Part shown: one piece after another, positions 24,824 through 33,818 of the stretch
Position numbering within the stretch: the stretch's first letter is position 1
Layout: every line of letters begins with the position of its first letter
Origin: Aurantiacibacter atlanticus
Lineage (GTDB): Bacteria; Pseudomonadota; Alphaproteobacteria; Sphingomonadales; Sphingomonadaceae
NCBI RefSeq assembly: GCF_001077815.2
Contig: NZ_CP011310.1
Span: 2,852,001-2,916,000, forward strand
DNA length: 64,000 nt
Reading direction: 5' to 3'
Notes under the pieces: generated by a model
Told to the model about the DNA's origin: nothing
Seen by the model: only the letters and a program-made list of their open reading frames with translations
Database searches by the model: none
Program-made: the position numbers and the translations under genes

Positions 24824-25759
24824 ATGAACAGTACAGGTAGAAAAGCTGGCGGCGCCACTGCGACCGCTAATGATGACAGTTCGGAACCGGTCGATCAGCC
24901 GGCTCCGGACGGGACGCGACGCAAGTCGATAAAGTCGGTCGAAATCGGCTCCCGCGTCCTTGAGGCATTGGTCAACAGCGACACCGACGGTGCTTTTCTT
25001 CGTGACGTGGCAGAGAAGTCAAACCTGTCTCGCAGCCAGGCGCATCGCTATCTTCTGGCGTTCGTCAACACAGGCGTTGTCGAACAGGATCCGGATAGCG
25101 GGCGATACGCTCTCGGCGCATTCTCCGTTCGGATCGGCATGGCTGCGCTGGCGCGCGTGGAGCCGGTTCAGGTGGCCGGCAGGCACCTTTCCATCCTTCT
25201 GAAGGAGCTGAAGACTACAGGTCTGCTGTCGGTCTGGGGGAATTACGGTCCGACCGTGATCCGCTGGAAAGACGGAGGAATTCCTTTAGCCACCACCTTA
25301 CGTGTCGGTTCGGTTTTACCGCTGCAGACATCATCCACAGGGAATTTGTTCATGGCACTTTGTTCGCGAGAGCAGACACAAGCAGTACTCGATAACGAGC
25401 GGAAGGCCGGATTGGTTTTGCCTGACGAAGAACTGGATCAGATGATCGCCGAAACGCGCAAATGCGGATATGCCAAGACTAGCGGCAGAGTTGTTCCGGG
25501 TCTGTCTGCAATCAGCGTTCCGGTTTTCGATCCCGATCAACGTTTGCTAGCGACGATGAGTGTCCTAACGCGATCCCAGAACGAGAGCTTTTTTTCGACT
25601 CAGGTGATCGACAGGATCAAGCGGCAGGCGCTTGAGGCAAGTCAAGCGATCGGCTGGCCGGGCTTCAACCGGCCCGGCGATGTAGACGTCAGCAAATTCT
25701 TATGCGGGAACCACCAGGAAATGGACCAACAGGCAACTGACGGCGATCAATCAGAGTGA
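24824..25759 (+). CDS. IclR family transcriptional regulator
   Basis: DNA-binding regulator, 311 residues. After a polar tail of about 40 residues comes the winged helix (SVEIGSRVLEALVNSDTDGAFLRDVAEKSNLSRSQAHRYLLAFVNTGVVEQDPDSGRYALG), then the IclR effector domain with VGSVLPLQTSSTGNLFMAL and GLSAISVPVFD. IclR proteins often control aromatic catabolism (PcaR, PobR, MhpR types). It is the only catabolic regulator in the window, so it may control several of the neighbouring operons. Its stop overlaps the GTG start of an MFS transporter, so both are co-translated. Confidence 0.88.
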   Translation: MNSTGRKAGGATATANDDSSEPVDQPAPDGTRRKSIKSVEIGSRVLEALVNSDTDGAFLRDVAEKSNLSRSQAHRYLLAFVNTGVVEQDPDSGRYALGAFSVRIGMAALARVEPVQVAGRHLSILLKELKTTGLLSVWGNYGPTVIRWKDGGIPLATTLRVGSVLPLQTSSTGNLFMALCSREQTQAVLDNERKAGLVLPDEELDQMIAETRKCGYAKTSGRVVPGLSAISVPVFDPDQRLLATMSVLTRSQNESFFSTQVIDRIKRQALEASQAIGWPGFNRPGDVDVSKFLCGNHQEMDQQATDGDQSE

Positions 25760-26991
25760 CTTCTTCATTATTGGGAGCAACAGGCTCCAGTTCAATCGGC
25801 AGGCGCGAATTTGTCTTCCTGATGGCCATGATTCAGGCCCTGCAGTCGCTTGGTTTCACAACGCTTCTTCCTGCAATTGGTCACATCGCGACGGATCTTG
25901 GGTCTGATCAACCGAACGAGAGACAGTGGATCATCGGGATATTCCTGATTAGCTCAGGTCTGTTTTCGCTTGTACCGGGCACCCTTTCGGATCGCTTTGG
26001 CAGAAAGCCTGTGCTGCTTTTCAGCATGGGCGCTTTCGCCGTGATCAATTTACTTTGCGCATTGGTGACTGATTTTGTGGTGTTGTTGGCGGCTCGCGCG
26101 TTGCTCGGCATGGCATCTTGCGCTCTGACCGTATTACCGCTGGCGATTATCCGGGATCGCTATCAGGGCGATGATATGGCCAAATTGCAGGCCTTCGTCG
26201 CGACGGTATTTATCGCCGTGCCGACTTTGGCACCCAGCCTGGGTTTCGCGATTCTGGAACTGGCCGGTTGGCGCGCAATCTTTGTGGTGATCGGGGCTCT
26301 GACGCTGATCATGATGATCTGGTACCATCTGCGGATGGGAGAGACCTTGTCGCCTGCCAACCGGATAAACCGCAGCAGCAAAGATCTGGTCAACAACATT
26401 CGCTTGGTTCTCGGCAATCGAGACGCGATCGGTTACATTTTGGGTATGGCGTTAGTATTTGGCGCACATTTCGGATTTATCACCAGTTCTCAACAATTGA
26501 TTGGAGAGAGCTTCGGCGCGGGTAAGGCCTTTCCGATAATATTCGGGCTGATGGCAGGCTCGATGATGGTCGCCAGTCTGGTCAATTCGGCAATCGTCGA
26601 GCGGTTCGGCACCAGACGTGTTGGACATACCGCGATGATTCTCTACGTGATTGTTTCCTTGCTCCAGGTTTACTTTGCCTGGTGGCATGATGAGACCTTG
26701 ATTGAATTCGTTTTGCTCATGTCCGCAAATATGTGTTTGCTGATCACCATCTTCATCAATTTCACTGCAATTGCCTTACAGCCATTCGGCAAGTTCGCAG
26801 GTGCGGCCTCATCGGTACACACCTTCTTCCGGCTGGTTGTAGGGGCAGGACTCGGCGCGCTCATAGGTCAGGTTTACGACGGGACTTCACTCCCTCTGGC
26901 TTATTCCCTTTTGGCAGTCGGTCTGCTCACATTTGTGCTTGTGCTCTTCAGTGAGCGCGGTCGCCTATTCCGTCGCTTCGCACGGACTTAG
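25756..26991 (+). CDS. MFS transporter, DHA1 (Bcr/CflA-like) type
   Basis: Twelve-segment inner-membrane secondary transporter, 411 residues. Motif A is clear (GTLSDRFGRKPVLLFS after the second segment) and the drug-export type motif is in the fifth segment (LQAFVATVFIAVPTLAPSLGF). It resembles drug:H+ antiporters more than aromatic acid importers, so export of toxic phenols or intermediates is plausible. The GTG start at 25756 overlaps the regulator stop by 4 bp, suggesting substrate-responsive co-expression with the IclR protein. A long hairpin follows the stop. Confidence 0.8.
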   Translation: MTSSLLGATGSSSIGRREFVFLMAMIQALQSLGFTTLLPAIGHIATDLGSDQPNERQWIIGIFLISSGLFSLVPGTLSDRFGRKPVLLFSMGAFAVINLLCALVTDFVVLLAARALLGMASCALTVLPLAIIRDRYQGDDMAKLQAFVATVFIAVPTLAPSLGFAILELAGWRAIFVVIGALTLIMMIWYHLRMGETLSPANRINRSSKDLVNNIRLVLGNRDAIGYILGMALVFGAHFGFITSSQQLIGESFGAGKAFPIIFGLMAGSMMVASLVNSAIVERFGTRRVGHTAMILYVIVSLLQVYFAWWHDETLIEFVLLMSANMCLLITIFINFTAIALQPFGKFAGAASSVHTFFRLVVGAGLGALIGQVYDGTSLPLAYSLLAVGLLTFVLVLFSERGRLFRRFART

Positions 26992-27016
26992 GTTCTTGAA
27001 TATAGCGCACGGTGTT

Positions 27017-27051
27017 GCTTGGAGGGGGCTGGAGACGGGAACCCTCCAAGC
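27017..27051. terminator. 10-bp stem hairpin between convergent genes
   Basis: GCTTGGAGGG (27017-27026) pairs perfectly with CCCTCCAAGC (27042-27051) with a 15-base loop. It lies between the convergent MFS (ends 26991) and aldolase (ends 27156) genes. No U tract follows in either direction, so it may stabilise mRNA ends or act in a bidirectional manner instead of being a classic intrinsic terminator. Confidence 0.55.
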
Positions 27052-27155
27052 TAACAATCCGATGCGGAGTAACCTAACTGGATCAGCGCCGCGCATGATC
27101 AATCGCGCGCGAGAGTGCTCTGTAGAACCCGCCTGTCAGATCAGTCGTGGCAAGT

Positions 27156-27944
27156 TCAATCCGCGGCTTGCTGTGAAATACGTGTCCGCCAATCCCGAAG
27201 ATTGTCGCCAACAGCCCTTGCGAGGGAAAAACTGTCAATGCCGTTTGCAATAAGGCGCGCACCCCCGTCGAGATATTGCTGAACCAGGCGTTCGTCCCGC
27301 GATAATATGCCGGCGGCCTTTCCGGTCGCCACAATGCGGGCGAGGGTTTGGCCCGTTAATACAAAAAGATCATCGAAGTGGTCAGGGCCAAGCAGGCCTT
27401 CTGTCGCCGCCAGGTCAGCTGGGCCCAAGAATAGCGCATCAATGCCATCAACCGCTGCAATCTCTTCAAGATTGTCGATCGCAAGACCGGTTTCAATCTG
27501 CGCAATGATGCAAATCTGCGCGTTAGATTCCTGGATATAGGCCGGATACCCTCCCCAACGGGCCGCGCGCGATCCTCCAACACTACGAATTCCCGCAGGG
27601 GGGTAAAGCGACGCAGCTACGATCGCCCGCGCCTGCTCCGCTGTCTCGACCATCGGCACCATGATCGTCTGTGCCCCTAGATCGAGTATCTGCTTGATAG
27701 CTACCGGATCGTGCCCCGGAGCGCGGACAAGCGCGGAGCAGGATTGAGACGATTCGATGGCCCGCAATTGTCCGACGATGCCAGAGAGTGTCTGTGGCCC
27801 GTGCTCTGCATCTATCAAAAGCCAGTCAAAACCCTGATTGGCACAGATTTCGGCGATGTTCGCATCGGCGAGAGCGAGCCAGAAACCAATTTGGACCTGC
27901 TGTTCATAAAGCCTACGCTTGAAGTGGTTGATAGGGGTCTGCAT
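27156..27944 (-). CDS. hpaI: HpcH/HpaI aldolase (4-hydroxy-2-oxoheptanedioate aldolase type)
   Basis: Class II pyruvate-dependent aldolase, 262 residues from the ATG at 27944. HpaI splits 4-hydroxy-2-oxoheptane-1,7-dioate into pyruvate and succinic semialdehyde. Seen: [32 protein letters not shown], metal and substrate motif [34 protein letters not shown], and [10 protein letters not shown]. It begins 4 bp after the stop of the HpaH-type hydratase, so the two form a hydratase-aldolase unit. A succinate-semialdehyde-dehydrogenase-type enzyme for the aldehyde product is encoded at 39675. Longer or branched semialdehydes are also possible products. Confidence 0.85.
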   Translation of the reverse strand: MQTPINHFKRRLYEQQVQIGFWLALADANIAEICANQGFDWLLIDAEHGPQTLSGIVGQLRAIESSQSCSALVRAPGHDPVAIKQILDLGAQTIMVPMVETAEQARAIVAASLYPPAGIRSVGGSRAARWGGYPAYIQESNAQICIIAQIETGLAIDNLEEIAAVDGIDALFLGPADLAATEGLLGPDHFDDLFVLTGQTLARIVATGKAAGILSRDERLVQQYLDGGARLIANGIDSFSLARAVGDNLRDWRTRISQQAAD

Positions 27945-27948
27945 TGAT

Positions 27949-28764
<816 letters not shown>

Positions 28765-28810
28765 CGCTCGCCTTTCAGTGTCCCATTTTATCTGCTAAAT
28801 GCATTGTATC

Positions 28811-28824
28811 ATATCAAACGATAT
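28811..28824. promoter_or_regulatory. inverted repeat in hpaH / hydrolase divergent region
   Basis: ATATC-AAAC-GATAT, a five-base inverted repeat in an AT-rich stretch (28803-28850) between two divergent operons. Candidate operator or promoter core; no clear -35/-10 pair could be fixed on either strand. Confidence 0.35.
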
Positions 28825-28895
28825 ATTATCGGTTGCAATAATCTTATGGTGTTGGACCGGTTTATCGACAACAATAGAAAAAAAGCGAGGATGCC

Positions 28896-29756
28896 TTGAG
28901 CAAGAATAGCATTATCAAAGAGGAAAAAATCACAGGCCGCGGCTTGACCTCACATACGCTGCTGGCTGGCGATCCGTCCAACCCAGCCATATTGTTGCTG
29001 CACGGTGCCGGTCCAGGCGCGCACGCAGCATCAAACTGGTATCATCTCATGCCGGACCTCGCGGAGAATTTCTTCGTTATCGCTCCTGATTTGATTGGCT
29101 TTGGTCAATCGGAAATCCCCGAACCATGGCCTGACAGCGTCATGGGCTGGATTGGCACGCGCGTCGACCAGTGTTTTGGCCTGCTTGAAGAACTTCAGGT
29201 TAAAAAAGCGCATGTCGTCGGCAATTCCATGGGGGGCGCGCTTACACTACAGATGATGAGCGAGGAACCTGATACGATCGACAAGGTCGTCTTGATGGGT
29301 TCGATCGGCGCTCCGGGGCCGCGCACACCTGAACTGATCCGGTTATTGTCCTTCTATTCAGATCCACGTTATTCGCGATACCGCCAGGTAATGCACAGTT
29401 TTGCGCATGACGCTGATAAGTTTGAAGGCATGGAGCAGATCGTCAAGGATCGTTACAAGATCGCCACCGATCCTGAGATCATGAAAACAGCGGTCAAGAT
29501 GATCGATTCGATGAAAAATGGCATTGAATCGCTCAACATGCCGCCTGAGCTCCTTGGCAAGATGCCCCATGAGGTGCTGATTTTTCACGGTCGGCAGGAC
29601 CGTGTCGTTCCGCTCGACACCAGCCTGTTTCTAATCAAGCACCTCAAGCATGCAGAGCTGTATGTGCTTGATCGTTCAGGCCACTGGTCGCAGCTGGAAC
29701 GTTGGGATGTGATGCGGCCGATGATGGAAATCCACTTTGGCGCGCGCTCATTCTGA
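28896..29756 (+). CDS. alpha/beta hydrolase, meta-cleavage product C-C hydrolase
   Basis: Hydrolyses a C-C bond in a meta-cleavage product, 286 residues. Catalytic triad: Ser in GNSMGG (near residue 112), Asp in GRQDRVVP, His in SGHWSQLERW. The oxyanion-hole motif HGAGPGAHAASNW is typical of BphD/XylF/HsaD/ThnD enzymes. The start is a TTG at 28896 with GAGG 5 nt upstream; no in-frame ATG is near. It is divergent from hpaH and hpaI. Together these three give hydrolase, hydratase and aldolase steps for one ring-cleavage product, similar in logic to tetralin or steroid side pathways. Confidence 0.85.
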   Translation: MSKNSIIKEEKITGRGLTSHTLLAGDPSNPAILLLHGAGPGAHAASNWYHLMPDLAENFFVIAPDLIGFGQSEIPEPWPDSVMGWIGTRVDQCFGLLEELQVKKAHVVGNSMGGALTLQMMSEEPDTIDKVVLMGSIGAPGPRTPELIRLLSFYSDPRYSRYRQVMHSFAHDADKFEGMEQIVKDRYKIATDPEIMKTAVKMIDSMKNGIESLNMPPELLGKMPHEVLIFHGRQDRVVPLDTSLFLIKHLKHAELYVLDRSGHWSQLERWDVMRPMMEIHFGARSF

Positions 29757-29824
29757 TAGGGCCGCTTCGGGCAAAACTGGGCAAGCCTGCTTAAGGCAAC
29801 AGAACATGCCCTTCGAATAAGGGG

Positions 29825-29860
29825 AGGCTGGCGTTTGCAATTGCAAGACGTCAGCCTTTC
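29825..29860 (+). terminator. strong hairpin terminator after C-C hydrolase gene
   Basis: AGGCTGGCGT pairs with ACGTCAGCCT (10 bp with one G-U), enclosing TTGCAATTGCAA-type self-complementary loop sequence, and is followed by TTTCTCATTTCT. It lies about 70 bp after the hydrolase stop and just before the following small gene. Confidence 0.65.
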
Positions 29861-29892
29861 TCATTTCTGGCCTAGCGGCAGAGGAAAGCAAC

Positions 29893-30405
29893 ATAGAAGA
29901 TAGCAAACCCAGCGCCGAGGAATTCTGGCAGTATTCACTCAGGGTTTACGCACGCCCAGGCGTGGCAACTTCCTGTATTACGCTGCAGGACAGTTTTGGT
30001 TTTGATGTGAACATCCTGCTCTTGTGCTTTTGGATGGCAGAGAGCCGCAGGAGCGCGCTTGAAGCGAAAGACATTCAAGCACTGGCGCTAGGGGCCGGCG
30101 ATGCGAATGATCGCCTTGTTCGGCCACTGCGAAGGATTCGCCGTTGGTTTAAGGACTGGGAGCAGGGCGCAATCTCCGCAAAGCTTGAAGCCTCGGCTTA
30201 CCAAGCGCTGAAAGTGGCAGAGTTGCAGGCAGAACGCGTCTCGCAGTCCTGTTTGGTCGCAGGCCTGACCACAGACCGGCTGCATCGCGCCTTGACAACC
30301 GAAACTGCCGCGCGATCAAGCCTTCAAAATTATCGGGAGGTGATGGAGGCCTCTGAAAGATCAGAGGTGGAACTGAACGATCTGATAGCCAAGGTCTTGT
30401 TCTGA
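29893..30405 (+). CDS. TIGR02444-like (DUF2390) small protein, non-canonical start
   Basis: I recognise the pattern EEFWQYSLRVYARPGVATSCITLQDSFGFDVNILLLCFWMAE followed by VRPLRRIRRWFKDWE as that of TIGR02444 family proteins, whose role is not known. The reading frame is open back to a TAA at 29818, but no ATG, GTG or TTG occurs before GTG 29962, which would cut off the conserved FW..S..Y motif. A good ribosome site (GAGGAA, 29881) stands about 7 nt before an ATA at 29893, so either ATA is used as a start or the ATG has been lost by mutation. Starting at 29893 the protein has 170 residues. It is convergent with the MFS gene at 30436. Confidence 0.6.
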   Translation: MEDSKPSAEEFWQYSLRVYARPGVATSCITLQDSFGFDVNILLLCFWMAESRRSALEAKDIQALALGAGDANDRLVRPLRRIRRWFKDWEQGAISAKLEASAYQALKVAELQAERVSQSCLVAGLTTDRLHRALTTETAARSSLQNYREVMEASERSEVELNDLIAKVLF

Positions 30406-30435
30406 TCGGCACAATACGATCGAGACTTGCGAGAG

Positions 30436-31686
30436 CTATGCGCTAAAAGCATTGGTTCTCTGCTTCTGCCGCAATGCGATCCTCTTTATGGCGATGAATA
30501 GCAATCCCGGCACCATGGCGATTGGCCCGATGACGAGGAACAATTCGGACGGTTCAAAGTGCAAGGCCAACAAGAGCCCACCCAGAAGCGGGCCCGCTAC
30601 TGATCCTATCCTGCCAATGCTCAGCGCCCAACCCAATCCGCTTGCGCGCCAGGCAGCGGGATAGATGAACATCGCGAATGCGTTGCACCCCATCTGTGCA
30701 CCCATCGTGCCGAACCCAGCCATCAGAATGGCAATGATCATTATACTCGAGCCTGCGGGAATTACTCCTATCGCCAGGATCGCCAGCGCAGTAGCCCCGA
30801 AGATCAGCGGCATGACTTTGAGTGCGCCAAAACGATCAACCAAGGGTGTCACCCCCAGGCAACCACCGATCCCTCCAAGATTGAGCAGCACACTGGTCAT
30901 CGTGGACCTGCCCAGATCCGCCCCGTCGGCAGCGAAAAGGATAGGCAGCCAGTTGATGAGGAAATACATTACAAGAAGATTGGCAATGAATGCCAGCCAC
31001 AAGAGCGGTGTAACAATCGCGAGCGTACCGCCAAAAAGACTGCGAAGACGGATTATCTCCCGGTCCGCCTTCTCGGTTCTTCCTCGCCATTCGGGCGATT
31101 CGGCAAGAAACAAGAGAAGCGGAAGCACCATGATTATTGGCAGCACTCCCCCTAGAATGAACAATCCTTGCCAGCCGCCAATTGCAATCAGCCCGGGCGC
31201 CGCCAGCCCCCCCAGCAGAGCCCCGAGGGGAAAGCCGCAGAACATGGCGCCGGCAGCCAAAGCGCGACGCTTTCCTGGTGCGTGCTCGGCTGTAAGGGTC
31301 ATGAGATTAGGAATTGCTGCACCCAGACCAATGCCGGTGAAAAAGCGAAAGGCGGCGAGTTCCAGCGGTGAGGACGATAATGGGGTGAGCAGAGCCAACA
31401 GCCCAAAGGCAAGGCATGCGGCGCAGATCACAGGCTTGCGCCCGTAACGATCAGCTACGCCACCAAAGGCGATGCTCCCCAGCATTAGGCCGAACAAGCC
31501 TGCGGCGAAAACCGGTCCGAAGGCACTGCTATCAAGGTTCCATTCTGGGCCCAGCACCGGCGCAACCAGAGCGATAACCTGAGTATCGTACCCGTCAAGC
31601 ATTGCTACGACCATGCAAAGAAAGAGCACCCGCCAAAAAGCTGGACTTCCTCGACTGTCGGACTGGATATCAACGAAAGTTGACAT
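30436..31686 (-). CDS. MFS transporter, aromatic acid:H+ symporter (AAHS) family
   Basis: Inner-membrane importer of aromatic acids, 416 residues with twelve membrane segments. The AAHS signature DGYDTQ is in the first segment (MLDGYDTQVIALVAPVL), with the loop motif GGVADRYGRKPVI between segments 2 and 3, and GIGLGAAIPNLMTL in segment 4. Relatives carry 4-hydroxybenzoate, vanillate, protocatechuate or benzoate. It is the last gene of the minus-strand alkylphenol cluster, 49 bp after the cytochrome gene, which suits import of a phenolic acid handled by the UbiD decarboxylase. Confidence 0.85.
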   Translation of the reverse strand: MSTFVDIQSDSRGSPAFWRVLFLCMVVAMLDGYDTQVIALVAPVLGPEWNLDSSAFGPVFAAGLFGLMLGSIAFGGVADRYGRKPVICAACLAFGLLALLTPLSSSPLELAAFRFFTGIGLGAAIPNLMTLTAEHAPGKRRALAAGAMFCGFPLGALLGGLAAPGLIAIGGWQGLFILGGVLPIIMVLPLLLFLAESPEWRGRTEKADREIIRLRSLFGGTLAIVTPLLWLAFIANLLVMYFLINWLPILFAADGADLGRSTMTSVLLNLGGIGGCLGVTPLVDRFGALKVMPLIFGATALAILAIGVIPAGSSIMIIAILMAGFGTMGAQMGCNAFAMFIYPAAWRASGLGWALSIGRIGSVAGPLLGGLLLALHFEPSELFLVIGPIAMVPGLLFIAIKRIALRQKQRTNAFSA

Positions 31687-31734
31687 GATAATCTCCGCTC
31701 AGGCCACGCGCCCAAGCTTTCTGTCGTAACAGGT

Positions 31735-32100
31735 TTAACTGGAAGCTGGATTACCTGCGTTGGCAGGGAGTTCCTGCGACATAATATGTTCGTAGATTTC
31801 CTCAATCTCCTCGTCCGACAGCTCGGTCGGGCGGAAGGGAGGCATCTCTATCAGACCGTTACGGACAACTGCATGCAGATAATCGTACTGCAAATCCTCT
31901 CGTCCGATCAGCGAGGGTACAGGAGCCCCCTTTTCGGCAAGGAGCATTGTTCCGCCATGTCCGGGGCCAGGATTATGGCACCCAGCACAGTATAGAGCGT
32001 AATGCTCTGCACCGTCGGGCTCTGGAACAGTAACTTCGTCATCCCGGTCACTGCAGGCGCCCAGTGATATGAGAACTGCAAGGGTCATTAGCTTTTTCAT
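31735..32100 (-). CDS. class I cytochrome c lipoprotein, probable electron acceptor of flavoprotein
   Basis: Small c-type cytochrome, 121 residues. The leader MKKLMTLAVLISLGAC ends in a lipobox, so the protein should be anchored on the periplasmic face (or the outer membrane). The single haem motif is CAGCH (near residue 39) and the likely sixth ligand is the Met in GLIEMPPF. It follows the 488-residue flavoprotein gene by 12 bp. In p-cresol methylhydroxylase, PchC is the cytochrome subunit that takes electrons from the flavoprotein; this gene is the best candidate for that role, though PchC is a soluble protein and this one is lipid-anchored. Confidence 0.85.
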   Translation of the reverse strand: MKKLMTLAVLISLGACSDRDDEVTVPEPDGAEHYALYCAGCHNPGPGHGGTMLLAEKGAPVPSLIGREDLQYDYLHAVVRNGLIEMPPFRPTELSDEEIEEIYEHIMSQELPANAGNPASS

Positions 32101-32112
32101 GATTTCTCCACC

Positions 32113-33579
32113 TCAGACCGAGGCAAAAAGGGAATTTGGATCAAGGGCTGACTTGACCCTCTCATGCAGCGTTGAATGTCCGCCCTTTTCTAGCGTGCCG
32201 GATACGACACCGCCCAATCCGGGGTCAGTTGCAACCTGGCCAAATCCGTTTTCAGCTTGAGCCGCGATCAACGCTTCTGCGCAGCTTTTGGCCCTGGCCG
32301 CTGAATCGCTATTGGCCGAATTGAAAGGCAGGATTTGACGGTGATCGACCGAGCGCCAGATGGCGGTTCCCTGGCTCAGGAAATCGAAACCGTTATCGGC
32401 GCATATACCCCGCGACATTTCGTTCAGCTGAGCTATCTCTTCGCCACCAACGGGGGTAACGGGATTGACCGCAAATGCCTGGTTGCCGCTCCAGTCCGAA
32501 AGGCGGCCAGAGGCATCGGCGACCTGCCCGGTCATTGTCCCCATGCGCCAGTTCCATAAGTCGGGATTCACCCCACCGCGTTGATCTGAAACCCTTGCGC
32601 CCGGTATGGAAGAAAAGGCATCGCGCACCATATCCCAGAGGATTGAGACATTTTCTGGCAGGCCATAAAGCGCGCCATAAAGGTTCCAATGTCCGATGCC
32701 CAGATCTTCGCCTGCCGCTTTGATGGCGCTGGTCTTCATCGGCCCGCGACCATCAAAATCACGTCTCCGTTTACCCAGCAAGGCTGCTTCATGCAGTGCA
32801 TTGCTGACCGCCACACCATTAGCAACCGCCATGTTCAGCTTGAGCGGACCCAACACATCGTAGAGCGGCGCAATGTCGTCTTCATTCGGTACGGAAACCA
32901 TGAATGTCTTATGGGCTGGGGGTTGCGGCATCATCCACATACCCACCTTGGTCACAACACCGAAATCAGACTGGCTGAACAGCCCATCGACCCAGGGGCC
33001 GTAACCAAATTTGAACAACTGCCAACAAGTACTCTTGGGCATTGCGCCCATTCCTGTCCGCACCACCTTGCCATCAGCAAGCATGACTTCCAGCCCGCAT
33101 TGCATCAGGAAATGGTCCGAATAGGGCGTGAATCCTGGGCGGCGCTTGATGAAGGAACCCGCGACACTCTCATCAGGAGAGCCGGCATAGTCCACCCACA
33201 GGTTCAGATTATTGTCCTTGATGTGGGCGTCAAGCTCCCGGAAGGTAACGCCTGGCTCCACCAGACAGGTGGCAAGCTCTCCATTAACTTCCAGCACCTT
33301 GTTCATCCGCTGAAGATCAATGACGATCACACCATCTTCAGAGACCCTTTCGTGGCCATTGGCTCCGTTGCAAACTGATTGCACAGTACCGCCTGCCCCG
33401 GTTGCCGCTTCCAGCACCTTGGCCAGTTGGCCTTCATCCGCAGGCAGAACTATCCCCGATGGCTGAGCGCCCGGAATTGCATATCGCGCAAGCGATTGCG
33501 GATTTGTATCTACTGCAGCGCTTCCCAGCGCCGTTTCGATGGCGGTAAGAGCGGCCGCCTGGCGAGTTTGATCTATCAT
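32113..33579 (-). CDS. VAO/PCMH-family flavoprotein lacking canonical active-site residues
   Basis: FAD-linked protein of the 4-cresol dehydrogenase/vanillyl-alcohol oxidase family, 488 residues. The PP-loop and FAD domain are kept (VCNGANGH near residue 70, VEPGVTFRELDAHI, FTPYSDHFLMQCGLEVML). The C-terminal substrate domain has diverged: the position of the VAO covalent-FAD histidine (GGGGH in the paralogue at 36786) reads SDWSGNQAF; the MHH motif is SVDHRQ; and the phenolate-binding Tyr-Arg of GEYRTH is replaced by GFGQVATD. It may be a non-catalytic alpha' subunit, bind FAD non-covalently, or act on another substrate. The adjacent cytochrome gene suggests it still belongs to an electron-transfer complex. 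Confidence 0.8.
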   Translation of the reverse strand: MIDQTRQAAALTAIETALGSAAVDTNPQSLARYAIPGAQPSGIVLPADEGQLAKVLEAATGAGGTVQSVCNGANGHERVSEDGVIVIDLQRMNKVLEVNGELATCLVEPGVTFRELDAHIKDNNLNLWVDYAGSPDESVAGSFIKRRPGFTPYSDHFLMQCGLEVMLADGKVVRTGMGAMPKSTCWQLFKFGYGPWVDGLFSQSDFGVVTKVGMWMMPQPPAHKTFMVSVPNEDDIAPLYDVLGPLKLNMAVANGVAVSNALHEAALLGKRRRDFDGRGPMKTSAIKAAGEDLGIGHWNLYGALYGLPENVSILWDMVRDAFSSIPGARVSDQRGGVNPDLWNWRMGTMTGQVADASGRLSDWSGNQAFAVNPVTPVGGEEIAQLNEMSRGICADNGFDFLSQGTAIWRSVDHRQILPFNSANSDSAARAKSCAEALIAAQAENGFGQVATDPGLGGVVSGTLEKGGHSTLHERVKSALDPNSLFASV

Positions 33580-33593
33580 GGTTCTTGCCGGAC

Positions 33594-33818
33594 CTATTGC
33601 TGGAGGATCTTGGGATAGCGTTCTAGATTTTTGGCATCGACCGCGAAATCGGTTGATCGCGCTTCGGGATCGATCACCTTTGCTGGTTCGCTGTCACGCC
33701 ATGAAAAATTGCAGGTGGTGCAGCGCAGGATCGTCCATACGGTCTGGCCGTCCTCTTTGCCTTCATAGTCGATGACGGCACCTTGGCTCTGACATCGTCC
33801 GCAGATTATACCGCTCAT
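33594..33818 (-). CDS. vdcD: hydroxyarylic acid decarboxylase subunit D (VdcD/BsdD-like zinc ribbon)
   Basis: Small accessory subunit of non-oxidative phenolic acid decarboxylases, 74 residues. Two Cys pairs (CGRCQSQG and CTTCNFSW) form a zinc ribbon, and the protein has the family's TILRCTTCNFSWRDSEP and a C-terminal YP. Homologues are VdcD (vanillate) and BsdD (4-hydroxybenzoate). Its ATG overlaps the stop of the UbiD-type gene (ATGA), so the two subunits are co-translated. Its presence sets this UbiD apart from ubiquinone-pathway enzymes and points to a reversible hydroxybenzoate/vanillate decarboxylase. Confidence 0.82.
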   Translation of the reverse strand: MSGIICGRCQSQGAVIDYEGKEDGQTVWTILRCTTCNFSWRDSEPAKVIDPEARSTDFAVDAKNLERYPKILQQ

